Assembly: GCF_000241325.1 (NCBI RefSeq)
Contig: NZ_BAEI01000009.1
Coordinates: forward strand, 1 to 64,000
Reading direction: 5' to 3'
Source: Gordonia polyisoprenivorans NBRC 16320 = JCM 10675
GTDB lineage: Bacteria; Actinomycetota; Actinomycetes; Mycobacteriales; Mycobacteriaceae
DNA length: 64,000 bases
Part shown: positions 8,453 through 16,180 of the stretch, one piece after another
Layout of the letters: every line of letters begins with the position of its first letter
Numbering within the stretch: position 1 is the stretch's first letter
The notes under the pieces: model-generated
Told to the model about the DNA's origin: nothing
Seen by the model: the letters and a program-made list of their open reading frames with translations, nothing else
Database searches by the model: none
Translations under genes and position numbers: made by a program

Positions 8453-9276
8453 GCCGGTGCCCCCTGACTGTTCCGCCGCGCCAAGGAGAGTGCGATCACG
8501 ATGTCCTCGAGGTCGGGGGCGACCCTGGAATCCGGGGTCGTGTCTTCTTCTGTCGTCCAGTATTCGTGGCGTTGGTGGCCGCGCCGCCACGACCAGTCTC
8601 GTCGCACCGGGGTGGCGCCCTCGGTGATGATGCCGGAGAAGCCTTCTCGCACCGAATCGTAGGATCCGTCGACGAGTACGTGACCGTCGTCGAGCACGAC
8701 GAGATCACCCGCGCGCTCGGCCTCGTCGAGGTAGGTCGTCGACATCAGGACGGCGGTCCCCGCCGCTGCCGTCTCGGCGATCATGCCCCACAGATCGATC
8801 CGACTCACCGGGTCGACGCCGGTACTCGGTTCGTCGAGGATCAACAGCGGTGGGCGGTGGATCATGGCCATCGCGGTGCCCAGCTTGCGTCGCATACCGC
8901 CGGACAGGTCCCGCGCCATCCGGTCGGCCGCCACGGACAGACCGGAACGCTCGATCAATTCGTCACGGCGCGAACGGAGTTGCTCTCCTCCGAGTCCGTA
9001 GATGCCGCCGACGAAGTCGAGATTCTGCCGGACGGTCAGAGCTCCCCAACTGCCCGGACCGGCCGCGAGGAATCCCACGTGCTTCTTGGGTGGACGGTGC
9101 ACCTGCCCGGAATTCGGCTGCACCTCGCCGGCGAAGAGCCGCAGCAGTGTCGACTTTCCGGCTCCGTCACCACCCACGATGGCCACGATCTCACCCTCGT
9201 GAGCGCGCACGCTCACCGAATCCAGAGCCGTGGTCTTCCCGAACGTCACGGTGACGTCCTCGGCCCCGATCATCAT
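8449..9276 (-). CDS. ABC transporter ATP-binding protein with canonical motifs
   Basis: A 275-residue ATPase with Walker A GGDGAGKST, signature LSGGMRRKLG, Walker B LLILDEPSTGVD and a switch region STTYLDEA, where Thr-Tyr replaces the usual switch His. In E. coli YbhF this subunit and the next are fused in one chain; here they are two genes joined by ATGA overlaps. Together with the ABC-2 permease they should form a drug or lipophile exporter at the cytoplasmic membrane. The loss of the switch His here and of the signature in the partner suggests that the two ATP sites of the heterodimer are not equivalent. Confidence 0.9.
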   Translation of the reverse strand: MMIGAEDVTVTFGKTTALDSVSVRAHEGEIVAIVGGDGAGKSTLLRLFAGEVQPNSGQVHRPPKKHVGFLAAGPGSWGALTVRQNLDFVGGIYGLGGEQLRSRRDELIERSGLSVAADRMARDLSGGMRRKLGTAMAMIHRPPLLILDEPSTGVDPVSRIDLWGMIAETAAAGTAVLMSTTYLDEAERAGDLVVLDDGHVLVDGSYDSVREGFSGIITEGATPVRRDWSWRRGHQRHEYWTTEEDTTPDSRVAPDLEDIVIALSLARRNSQGAPA

Positions 9277-10325
9277 GCGGCCTTCTCCTGGGCCGCGCGT
9301 CGATGACCGGTGCCCGGCGCAAGGTCACGACGGAACCGCATGGTTGCCGCGGTGAACACGATGACCGCCATCACGGCGAGTATCAGCAGCGGCAGCCACA
9401 GCGTCGAGATGGGCGCCCCACGCAGCATCACCCCCTGCGAGATCATCGTGAAATAGGTCAGTGGCAGCAGATACCCGATCCAGCGCACTCCCGCGGCCAT
9501 CGCGTCGAGCGGAAAGATCATGCCGGACAACAGGATCTGTGGAAGCAGAAAGAAGAAGGCGGTTTGGATGGCCTGCCCGGTGGTCTGGGAGATCGTGGAT
9601 ATGAACACCCCCAGACCCAGCACCACGAACAAGAACAACGCGGCGCCGATCGCGAAGGTGAGCACGTTGCCGTTGAACGGCACGTCGAACAGGAGCATGC
9701 CGAGCACCGTCACGATGATCATGTCCACGGCCGCGACCAGGAAGTAGGGCACGATCTTGCCGAGGATGACCTGGGCAGGCGAGATCGGCATCACCGCAAG
9801 CTGTTCGAGCGTCCCGGTCTCGCGTTCACGCACCAGTCCGATACTGGTGATGATCGTGCCGATGAAGGTGAGGATGAGACCGATGATCGCGGGCACCATC
9901 ACCCACGACGTCTTGAGCGAGGGATTGAAGAGCACCTCGATGTGCACCTTGGCACCGAACTTGTTGAGGGCACCGACCGCCGATTGCGCGGCAAACAGAT
10001 TGGACCCGTCGACAAGTGCCTCGATGGGCGCCGTCGGCGAGTCGCCGGTCACCATCGCGACGTCGACCTTGTTGTCACGCAACATGTCCCGGGCATCGGC
10101 GGCAGTGGTGTCGGTCGACTTGTCGGTCACCTCGAAGTAGGACGGCAGACCGGCGGCGACGGTGTTCGCCTGCGGTCCGACCACCGCCGTCTGTACGGAG
10201 GAGACGTAGAAGTTGGCGGCGTATCCGAAGATCACCAGCAACAGCAACGGCATCGCAACCAGCAGACCGAGCGTGCGCTTGTCGCGCACCAATTCGCGGA
10301 ATTCCTTGATGATCATCGCTCGCAT
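9273..10325 (-). CDS. ABC-2 type exporter permease (YbhS/YbhR-like)
   Basis: A 350-residue permease with one N-terminal membrane helix (about 20-38), a large extracytoplasmic domain (about 40-170) and five further helices, the ABC2_membrane_3 arrangement. The coupling segment RERETGTLEQLAVMPISPAQVILGK (shown here only as a landmark near residues 185-208) is the family hallmark. Only one permease gene is present, so a homodimer is expected, whereas E. coli uses YbhS plus YbhR. It is the first gene of the operon. The ATG is 7 nt downstream of a -10 hexamer, so the message is probably leaderless. Confidence 0.92.
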   Translation of the reverse strand: MRAMIIKEFRELVRDKRTLGLLVAMPLLLLVIFGYAANFYVSSVQTAVVGPQANTVAAGLPSYFEVTDKSTDTTAADARDMLRDNKVDVAMVTGDSPTAPIEALVDGSNLFAAQSAVGALNKFGAKVHIEVLFNPSLKTSWVMVPAIIGLILTFIGTIITSIGLVRERETGTLEQLAVMPISPAQVILGKIVPYFLVAAVDMIIVTVLGMLLFDVPFNGNVLTFAIGAALFLFVVLGLGVFISTISQTTGQAIQTAFFFLLPQILLSGMIFPLDAMAAGVRWIGYLLPLTYFTMISQGVMLRGAPISTLWLPLLILAVMAVIVFTAATMRFRRDLAPGTGHRRAAQEKAA

Positions 10326-10332
10326 ACCAGCG

Positions 10333-10372
10333 ACGGTAGGTCCGCCCAGGTCACAAAGTCAACAGTTGTTGA
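10333..10372 (-). promoter_or_regulatory. Leaderless promoter with TetR-type operator for the ABC exporter operon
   Basis: Reading leftwards, a -35 element TTGACT (10357-10362), an 18-bp spacer and a -10 element TACCGT (10333-10338) end 7 nt before the permease ATG. The palindrome TCAACAgtTGTTGA (10359-10372; 6-bp arms, 2-bp centre) covers the -35 element. This is the arrangement of an autoregulated TetR operon. The elements are seen directly; repression by the operon's TetR is inferred. Confidence 0.7.
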
Positions 10373-10420
10373 ATTAATTGTCCGAATCGTGGCGCGGCCG
10401 ACGGTTGCGCGGACGCGAGA

Positions 10421-11155
10421 TCATTTGTGGGGTACGTCGGCCGACAGACCACCGTCCATCACGAACTCGGCGCCGGTGGCGTACGACGATTCGTCGCTCG
10501 CCAGGAACACCACGAATGTCGAGACCTCGGCGGATTCGGCAGCGCGTCCCATCGGGACCTTGACCATGTCCTCGGGAATCCCCTCGGTCATCGGCGTGCG
10601 GATGAGGCCCGGGTGGATCGAGTTGACGCGGACGTTGTGCGGCGCGAGCTCGAGCGCGGCCGACTTGGCCAGCCCGCGCACACCCCACTTGGACGCCACA
10701 TACCCATGCGCCCAAGGACTTCCGCGCAGCCCCTCGACCGAGGACACGTTGATGATCGACCCACCGCCCGCCGCGATCATCGGGTCGGCGACGGTCTGTA
10801 TGCCGAGGAACGTGCCGGTCAGGTTGACGTCGATGATCTGCCGCCACTTGTCCAGACGAAACTTCTGAATCGTCGAGCCGTTGACGATACCGGCGTTGTT
10901 CACCAGCACATCGACCTTGCCGAATTCCTCGACGGCCGTGGTAACCGCGGCCTGCCACTGCTCCGGATCGGTGACGTCGAGATGCACGAAGCGTGCGGCC
11001 TCACCGAGTTCGGCGGCCAAGACACCGCCCTCGTCGTCGAGGATGTCGCCGATGACGACCTTCGCCCCCTCCGCCACCAGAGCGCGGGCATGCGAGGCGC
11101 CCATCCCACGCGCACCGCCTGTGATCAGTGCAACCTTGCCGTCGACTCGTCCCAT
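10421..11155 (-). CDS. Short-chain dehydrogenase resembling 20-beta-hydroxysteroid dehydrogenase FabG3
   Basis: A 244-residue classical SDR. It has TGGARGMG for the nucleotide at 12-19, Asp60-Val61 for adenine, NNAG, Asn111, and catalytic Ser139, Tyr152 and Lys156. These match Ser140/Tyr153/Lys157 of M. tuberculosis Rv2002 (FabG3), with which it shares long stretches such as ARGMGASH, VRVNSIHPGL and LASDESSY. NAD(H)-dependent hydroxysteroid or other secondary-alcohol oxidoreduction is expected. The ATG at 11155 follows a TAGGGT -10 hexamer by 8 nt, suggesting a leaderless transcript. Paired KstR-like palindromes lie just upstream, in keeping with steroid or lipid control. Confidence 0.9.
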   Translation of the reverse strand: MGRVDGKVALITGGARGMGASHARALVAEGAKVVIGDILDDEGGVLAAELGEAARFVHLDVTDPEQWQAAVTTAVEEFGKVDVLVNNAGIVNGSTIQKFRLDKWRQIIDVNLTGTFLGIQTVADPMIAAGGGSIINVSSVEGLRGSPWAHGYVASKWGVRGLAKSAALELAPHNVRVNSIHPGLIRTPMTEGIPEDMVKVPMGRAAESAEVSTFVVFLASDESSYATGAEFVMDGGLSADVPHK

Positions 11156-11163
11156 GGCGAGCA

Positions 11164-11169
11164 ACCCTA
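11164..11169 (-). promoter_or_regulatory. -10 element of the SDR gene (leaderless)
   Basis: TAGGGT on the minus strand ends 8 nt before the SDR start codon. A 17-bp spacer would place the -35 region at 11187-11192, inside the left KstR-like box. Inferred from position and consensus. Confidence 0.5.
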
Positions 11170-11187
11170 CCGCGCAGCATCTCGAAT

Positions 11188-11226
11188 GAGAACACGTTCT
11201 AGCCAGTTCGGCGAGAACGTGTTCTA
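11188..11226. promoter_or_regulatory. Pair of KstR-like operators between divergent dehydrogenase genes
   Basis: Two 14-bp boxes, GAGAACACGTTCTA (11188-11201) and GAGAACGTGTTCTA (11213-11226), are 25 bp apart centre to centre. Each core is a palindrome (AGAAC-N2-GTTCT) and the two cores are reverse complements of each other. Each box matches the KstR consensus TnnAACnnGTTnnA except at the first base. KstR represses sterol and lipid catabolism genes in mycobacteria and rhodococci. The left box overlies the -35 region of the SDR gene. Confidence 0.65.
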
Positions 11227-11327
11227 CTGATATGGACACCAGACCAGACAGTTGTTCACCACGGGTGCCGGAAGCGAAGCGAGCGGGCCTGGTTTTCGCG
11301 GTCCGGCGCCGCGGCAGAGAGGCAGAC

Positions 11328-12428
11328 ATGGGAGATGTTGGCGACCCGGCGATCCGGGTGGCGGTGGTGGGAACCGGCAACGCCGGACGCCTCGCGCTCG
11401 CCCAGGTCATCGCCGATCCCCGCTTCGATCTCGTCGCCGTCGGTGTGCACTCCCCGGAGAAGGTTGGCCTCGACGCCGCAACGATCGCCGGTGCCGCGGA
11501 CACCACCGGGGTGGTGGCGACCGAGGGTCTCGATGCGGTGATCGCGGCGTCACCGCAGTGCGTCGTGTACTGCGCGATGGGCGACACCCGTCCGATCGAG
11601 GCGACGGCCGACGTCGTGCGGCTGCTCTCGGCGGGCATTCACGTGGTCGGCTCCGCGCCCGGACCGCTGCAGTATCCGTGGGGTGCCATGCCGCCCAAGG
11701 CCATCGACAAGGTGGCCACCGCCGCGCTCGACCACGATGCCGCGGTGTTCATCACCGGTGTCGATCCCGGTTTCGTCAGCGACCTGATCCCGCTCGCGTT
11801 CAGCGGAACCTGTCAACACGTCGAGCAGATCCGCTGCATGGAGATCGCCGACTACGCGACCTACGACGGCACCGAGGTGATGGTGGATGTGATGGGTTTC
11901 GGCGCTCCGCTCGATCAGACCCCGATGCTCTTCCTGCCCGGCATCCTGGGACTCGCGTGGGGAACCTCACTGCATCAGATCGCCGCCGCGATGGACGTGA
12001 CCATCGATGAGATCGTCGAACGTCACGAAAGCGAGCCTGCCCCCGAAGATTTCGAGGTTGCCACCGGAACCATCGCGAAGGGGACGAGGGCCGCGGTGCG
12101 CTTCGAGATCATCGGCATGGTCGACGGCAAGCCCGGGATCGTCATCGAACACGTCACCCGCTTGCGTGGCGATCTCCGGCCGGACTGGGCGCAGCCCGCG
12201 CAACCGGGCGGCTGCTACCGCGTGGAGATCACCGGCGAACCGTCCTATCGCATCGACATCTGTCCGACGAGCCGCAAGGGCGACCACAACCACGCCGCGA
12301 TCGTGGCCGCCGCGGGCCGTATCGTCAACGCCATCCCGGCGGTCGTGGCCGGCCCGGCGGGCATTCGCACGACCCTGGACCTACCGCTGATCAGCGGGCC
12401 GCGGTTGACCCCGACGGCGCTCACCTAG
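11328..12428 (+). CDS. DapB-like NAD(P)H-dependent amine/imine dehydrogenase family protein
   Basis: A 366-residue oxidoreductase. The N-terminal Rossmann domain has VAVVGTGNAG at 11-20, and the rest resembles the dihydrodipicolinate-reductase-like proteins related to 2,4-diaminopentanoate dehydrogenase, a group that includes native amine dehydrogenases. It lacks the DapB signature for dihydrodipicolinate. The substrate is unknown. The ATG at 11328 has GAGAGG about 6 nt upstream; an in-frame ATG at 11232 lies directly against the operator pair and has no ribosome site. Divergence from a hydroxysteroid-dehydrogenase-like gene with shared KstR-like boxes suggests a role in lipid or steroid breakdown. 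Confidence 0.78.
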   Translation: MGDVGDPAIRVAVVGTGNAGRLALAQVIADPRFDLVAVGVHSPEKVGLDAATIAGAADTTGVVATEGLDAVIAASPQCVVYCAMGDTRPIEATADVVRLLSAGIHVVGSAPGPLQYPWGAMPPKAIDKVATAALDHDAAVFITGVDPGFVSDLIPLAFSGTCQHVEQIRCMEIADYATYDGTEVMVDVMGFGAPLDQTPMLFLPGILGLAWGTSLHQIAAAMDVTIDEIVERHESEPAPEDFEVATGTIAKGTRAAVRFEIIGMVDGKPGIVIEHVTRLRGDLRPDWAQPAQPGGCYRVEITGEPSYRIDICPTSRKGDHNHAAIVAAAGRIVNAIPAVVAGPAGIRTTLDLPLISGPRLTPTALT

Positions 12429-12972
12429 CTCCGTCGGGCCCGACCACTTCGTAACGGGCACAGACGAATGCCTCGTTGCGACCGTGGTCGATCAACCGGA
12501 GATCGGCGGGGCGGGTGAACAGCGGACGCCCACTGCCGAGCATGACCGGGGCGATGTTGACGATGATCTCGTCGAGCATGCCGGCCTCCGCGAATTGGGC
12601 CGCCAGATCCCCTCCCCCGACAACCCAGATGTCTTTGCCGGCAGCGGCGTCGAGGAGGGTCTGTCGTCGATCGGCGAGCGGGCCGGAGACGAAGCGAATC
12701 GACGGCGCGACCGGCTCGAGGTCACGGTGGGTGAACACGAATGTCGGTGTCGTATACGGCCATGGTTTACCGCCACCGACCTCGTGGTCGACCACCCACC
12801 GGTAGGTCGTGGCCCCCATCACCACCACCCCGATATCGCCGATGAAGTCGGTGTAATTCATCGGGCCGGTCTCGTCGATGGGCTGACGCAGCAGCCATCC
12901 GAGGTCGTCGTGGTCGTCGGCGAGAAACCCGTCGAGCGTCGTCGCGGTGTAGTAACGGAATCGAGTGCTCAC
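12421..12972 (-). CDS. RibD C-terminal/dihydrofolate-reductase-like protein
   Basis: A 183-residue reductase of the RibD_C fold: YYTATTLDGFLAD at the start, VVMGATTYRW in the middle, DIWVVGGGDLAAQF as the nucleotide-binding GGG segment and a C-terminal LFTRPADLRL. Family members of this size are NADPH-binding proteins of mostly unknown substrate and are not riboflavin enzymes. The GTG at 12972 is chosen because it overlaps the stop of the upstream AraC gene (GTGA) and has GGAGG 6 nt before it. Its 3' end overlaps the convergent DapB-like gene by 8 bp. Co-expression with the AraC-type regulator is likely. Confidence 0.82.
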   Translation of the reverse strand: MSTRFRYYTATTLDGFLADDHDDLGWLLRQPIDETGPMNYTDFIGDIGVVVMGATTYRWVVDHEVGGGKPWPYTTPTFVFTHRDLEPVAPSIRFVSGPLADRRQTLLDAAAGKDIWVVGGGDLAAQFAEAGMLDEIIVNIAPVMLGSGRPLFTRPADLRLIDHGRNEAFVCARYEVVGPDGAR

Positions 12973-13928
12973 GAGAGTCCTCCGGTTCGGTTGCGGTGCC
13001 ACATGATCGGGTCGGGGTCACGGTGATCGGGTGAGAGATCGACGCCCGCGTCGCGCATCATCATCCGGACGAGAACACGCCGGTGGGCGGCGAAGGTCAA
13101 CACATGCGCGACGATCTCGGACAGCAGGAACGATTCCGGCGGTTCACAGATGGCGTCGATCACGCGGTCGGCCCAGGCGTGGTGACGATCGATCTCCCGG
13201 ATCAGCGCGAGCCAACGACCCGAGACCTCCTGGTGCAGTGCGATCAAGGCGTCGAGGCCGGTCGGGATGTCGGCCGGCGCATCGTGGCCCTCGATTGCGG
13301 CGAGCCACGGCACCTTGTCGGCGACCAGGTGCGCCAGCACGTGCGCGATCGAGTCGTCCGGACCCTGCCAGTCGCTGATCCGGTGCTCCGGCAACCTGAT
13401 TCGCTCGTACTCGGCGGCCTCGAGTCCCGTGGCGGCATCGAGCAGCGCAGTCACGTCGTCGAGGTCGTGTCGTACCATCAGCGCCACCGGATTGCCCGCG
13501 GTCTCACCGTATCCCGCGGAGGTGCCCGCGCCGTCGCAATCCTCGACATACAGACCGGTGGGCGAATGGAAGTGGATACCGTTGGGCGCGGGTAGCCAGT
13601 GCCCGCGGGACGAGTCGGCGCCGGCGGAACTCGGTGGGTGGCCGAAGGCGCGGGAGTAGGCCCGGCTGAATCCCTCGACCGTGTCGTAGCCGGAATCGAA
13701 GGCCACCTCGGTGACCGAACTCCCCTGGCGCAGATACCAGCACGCCCGCTCGAGCATCACCCGCCGACGCATCGCCACCGGTGACTCTCCGGCGAATCGG
13801 CTCACCTGCCTGCTGAAATGGAATTCGGAGCTGTGCGCACCCGCCGCCATTCCGGACAGCGAGACGTTGTCGTCGGCGAGTACTGCGTCGAGCAATTCAC
13901 GCACGCGGTCACGACCGGGGTCGGTCAT
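12969..13928 (-). CDS. AraC-type DNA-binding domain fused to a DinB-like helical domain
   Basis: A 319-residue regulator with an unusual order: the AraC helix-turn-helix pair comes first (about 8-100, with SEFHFSRQVSRFAGESP and VTEVAFDSGYDTVEGFSRAYSRAFG), then a linker with HFHSPTGLYVED, then a DinB-like four-helix bundle (about 150-290). The bundle contains histidines at IAHVLAHLVAD and VAHVLTFAAHRR that could bind metal. In typical AraC proteins the DNA-binding part is C-terminal. It overlaps the downstream reductase gene by 4 nt and probably controls it. The effector is unknown; thiol or damage sensing by the DinB part is only a possibility. Confidence 0.82.
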   Translation of the reverse strand: MTDPGRDRVRELLDAVLADDNVSLSGMAAGAHSSEFHFSRQVSRFAGESPVAMRRRVMLERACWYLRQGSSVTEVAFDSGYDTVEGFSRAYSRAFGHPPSSAGADSSRGHWLPAPNGIHFHSPTGLYVEDCDGAGTSAGYGETAGNPVALMVRHDLDDVTALLDAATGLEAAEYERIRLPEHRISDWQGPDDSIAHVLAHLVADKVPWLAAIEGHDAPADIPTGLDALIALHQEVSGRWLALIREIDRHHAWADRVIDAICEPPESFLLSEIVAHVLTFAAHRRVLVRMMMRDAGVDLSPDHRDPDPIMWHRNRTGGLS

Positions 13929-14110
13929 GACCGGAGAACAGGGGTCGTCGTCATGGTTTCCAGTATCGGACGCCTGCGCCCTGCGCCGCTTGACCGTTCT
14001 TGCGGTCCTCTCCCGCGGAGCGCTCGCTCGACTGCCGTACCGACCGCACGCGACTGCCGCGACGGTGCCCGGTGGACACGTGCGGGTGAGTCGCGAGATC
14101 GGCTCCTCGG

Positions 14111-14116
14111 TAGCCT
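14111..14116 (+). promoter_or_regulatory. -10 element of the crotonase gene (leaderless)
   Basis: TAGCCT ends 7 nt before the ATG at 14124, the spacing that gives a transcript starting at or next to the start codon. No ribosome binding site precedes the ATG. Confidence 0.5.
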
Positions 14117-14123
14117 CCTAGAC

Positions 14124-14951
14124 ATGAGTGACACACAGTGGAAGGCCTTCGACGTCGTGGTCGGCGACGACATCGCCGAGGTGAGCCTGATCGGCCCCGG
14201 CAAGGGCAATGCGATGGGCCCGGATTTCTGGGCGGAGCTACCGGTGCTCGTCGCCGAACTCGACGCCGACGATGCGGTCCGCGCGATCGTGCTCCGCGGT
14301 TCGGGTGCGCACTTCTCCTACGGACTCGATCTCGCGGCGATGGCCGGTGACCTCGGGGCGGTTCTCGCCGACGGCTCGAAAGCCAAGGAACGCACCGAGT
14401 TCCACGACACGATCCGTCGCATGCAGGCATCGATCACTGCCGTCGCGGACTGCCGCACACCGGTGATCGCGGCGATCTCGGGCTGGTGCATCGGCGGCGG
14501 CGTGGACCTCATCACCGCCGCCGACGTCCGCTATGCCAGCTCCGACGCGAAGTTCAGTGTGCGCGAGGTGCGTGTGGCGATGGTCGCCGACGTCGGCACC
14601 CTGGCCCGCCTGCCCGGGATCATCGGCGAGGGGCACCTGCGGGAGCTCGCGTTGACCGGCAAGGACATCGACGCCGCCCGCGCGGAGAAGATCGGGCTCG
14701 TCAACGACGTGTTCGCCACCCCGGAGGAGGCACTCGAGGCCGCTCGAGCGACCGCCCGCGAGATCGCCGACAATCCGCCGCTGGTGGTCCAGGGCGTCAA
14801 GGCCGTGCTCGATCACAGCCGTTCCGCGGCTCAGGCCGACAGCCTGCGCTATGTGGCGGCCTGGAACGCGGCGTTCCTGCCGAGCAACGACCTCACCGAG
14901 GCGGTGACGGCCGTCTTCGAGAAGCGCAAGCCCAGGTTCTCCGGATCCTGA
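14124..14951 (+). CDS. Crotonase-family protein with dienoyl-CoA isomerase residues (EchA21-like)
   Basis: A 275-residue enoyl-CoA hydratase/isomerase superfamily protein. The oxyanion-hole segment is SGAHFSYGLDLAAM and the second glycine loop GWCIGGGVD. Asp128, Glu148 and Asp156 have exactly the spacing of Asp176, Glu196 and Asp204 of rat delta3,5-delta2,4-dienoyl-CoA isomerase (ECH1), in the matching motif REVRVAMVADVGTLARLP. It is therefore more likely a dienoyl-CoA isomerase in unsaturated fatty acid oxidation than a plain hydratase. It resembles mycobacterial EchA21. The ATG at 14124 is chosen for the leaderless promoter; in-frame sequence upstream is non-coding in composition. Confidence 0.88.
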   Translation: MSDTQWKAFDVVVGDDIAEVSLIGPGKGNAMGPDFWAELPVLVAELDADDAVRAIVLRGSGAHFSYGLDLAAMAGDLGAVLADGSKAKERTEFHDTIRRMQASITAVADCRTPVIAAISGWCIGGGVDLITAADVRYASSDAKFSVREVRVAMVADVGTLARLPGIIGEGHLRELALTGKDIDAARAEKIGLVNDVFATPEEALEAARATAREIADNPPLVVQGVKAVLDHSRSAAQADSLRYVAAWNAAFLPSNDLTEAVTAVFEKRKPRFSGS

Positions 14952-14980
14952 AGAACCGTAGCGTCACCGGGAGGCCGGCC

Positions 14981-15454
14981 TCAGTCGGTCGGCGTGAGTT
15001 CGAAGACCGGGATCAGCCGGTCGGTGCGCTTCTCGTAGAGATCGAAGTTGGGCCACACCGACCGCAACTCCTGCCATGCGGCGGCTCGGTGATCGTCATG
15101 GAGTTCGGCGACGCGCACCGCACGGCGCCGGCCACGGTCGATGATCTCGGCGGAGTCGGTGGCGCGCAGGTTGTACACCCATTGCGGAGTCTTCTCGCCG
15201 CCGAAATACGATCCGGCGATCAGCCAGCGGCCGCCGGATCGCGGGACCGCGAGCAATCGCGTCTGCCGCTCCACACCGCTACGCCTGCCCGCCACCACCA
15301 CGGTCGTGTTCGGCAGTCCGGCAATGTCGAGCAGTCCGTACCGCTCGCCGGTCAACGTACGTATCACGTTGTCACACTTGACAATCTGCGGAAGATAGCG
15401 CGGCATCCAAGGAATCGAGCCGATGCGGACGGCCAGCGGGGTGAGTAAGCCCAT
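14981..15454 (-). CDS. Deazaflavin (F420)-dependent nitroreductase family (Ddn-like) protein
   Basis: A 157-residue protein of the Ddn/DUF385 family, which binds coenzyme F420 and reduces quinones and, in M. tuberculosis Ddn, the drug pretomanid. Family features are a hydrophobic N-terminus (LTPLAVRIGSIPWMP), TTVVVAGRRSGVERQTRLLAV, SYFGGEKTPQWVYNLRA and the closing WPNFDLYEKRTDR-IPVFEL. The ATG at 15454 fits the family N-terminus; the longer frame to 15589 does not. It converges on the crotonase gene with 29 nt between stops. The substrate is not known. Confidence 0.87.
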   Translation of the reverse strand: MGLLTPLAVRIGSIPWMPRYLPQIVKCDNVIRTLTGERYGLLDIAGLPNTTVVVAGRRSGVERQTRLLAVPRSGGRWLIAGSYFGGEKTPQWVYNLRATDSAEIIDRGRRRAVRVAELHDDHRAAAWQELRSVWPNFDLYEKRTDRLIPVFELTPTD

Positions 15455-15587
15455 CCGCCCAGTCTGGCACGGGCCCGGTGCACGAGACCGACATGGTTGC
15501 GCAGCGGGCCCCGATACGTCAAGGGCGGGACTCACAGGTGTGGATGCAAGTGCGCACCACAGGTCCACGTCGGCGCAGGATCTGCCC

Positions 15588-16160
15588 ATGACATCCGATC
15601 ACCGCAATCCCACATCCCCTCAGCCTGTCTCCGGGGCGGCCGACCCCGTACCCGACAGCACCGTTCCCGACAGCACCGTTCCCGACGGGGCCGTTCCCGA
15701 CAGGGCCGTTCCCGACACCGATCCGATCCCGCCGACCGAGGTCGCGCAGCTGCCCTTCTGCGATGCCGCCGAACTCCGCGAACGGTGGCGTGCCCTGATG
15801 GGGCCACTCGGATTCGACGAGCCGACCCTGTGGCTGGTCTTCGTCGAACGCGGCACGCAGATGATTCCCGTGATCAACCAGTTACCGCTGCCGCACACCC
15901 CGAATCGCCATCTCCTCGACACGATGATGGAGCACCTCGGTCAGGTGATCGCCGCGACCAGCGGATTGTCCCTCGCCGCTCTGCTGGCGCGTCCGGGGGC
16001 TGATGGGGTGACGGCGCGAGACCGCGGGTGGGCATCGATGATCACCGAATGTGCTGCACGCCACCGAGTCCCACTGCAGCCGCTGTTCCGCGCCAACGAC
16101 ATCGCCGTCGTCGCGTTGCCCGGAGACGCCGAGTCGGGTGCGCTCGACGCGGCGTCGTGA
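15588..16160 (+). CDS. Hypothetical protein with N-terminal pentapeptide repeat
   Basis: A 190-residue protein of unknown function. The first 50 residues are disordered and contain about five copies of VPDxx (VPDST, VPDST, VPDGA, VPDRA, VPDTD). The remaining 140 residues look folded: ELRERWRALMGPLGFDEPTLWLVFVERG, then IPVINQLPLPHTPN, DRGWASMITECAARHRVP and IAVVALPGD. It has no signal peptide or membrane segment. Similar proteins occur in related actinobacteria without a characterised function. The ATG at 15588 has CAGGA 8 nt upstream. Confidence 0.7.
   Translation: MTSDHRNPTSPQPVSGAADPVPDSTVPDSTVPDGAVPDRAVPDTDPIPPTEVAQLPFCDAAELRERWRALMGPLGFDEPTLWLVFVERGTQMIPVINQLPLPHTPNRHLLDTMMEHLGQVIAATSGLSLAALLARPGADGVTARDRGWASMITECAARHRVPLQPLFRANDIAVVALPGDAESGALDAAS
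15648..15719 (+). repeat. 15-bp in-frame tandem repeat, about 4.8 copies
   Basis: The unit GTTCCCGACAGCACC and close variants run from 15648 to 15719 and encode the VPDxx pentapeptides. Copies at 15663-15677 and 15648-15662 differ by one base, later ones by a few. Confidence 0.9.
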
Positions 16161-16180
16161 CCTCGCCCGCGGACGGCGCC

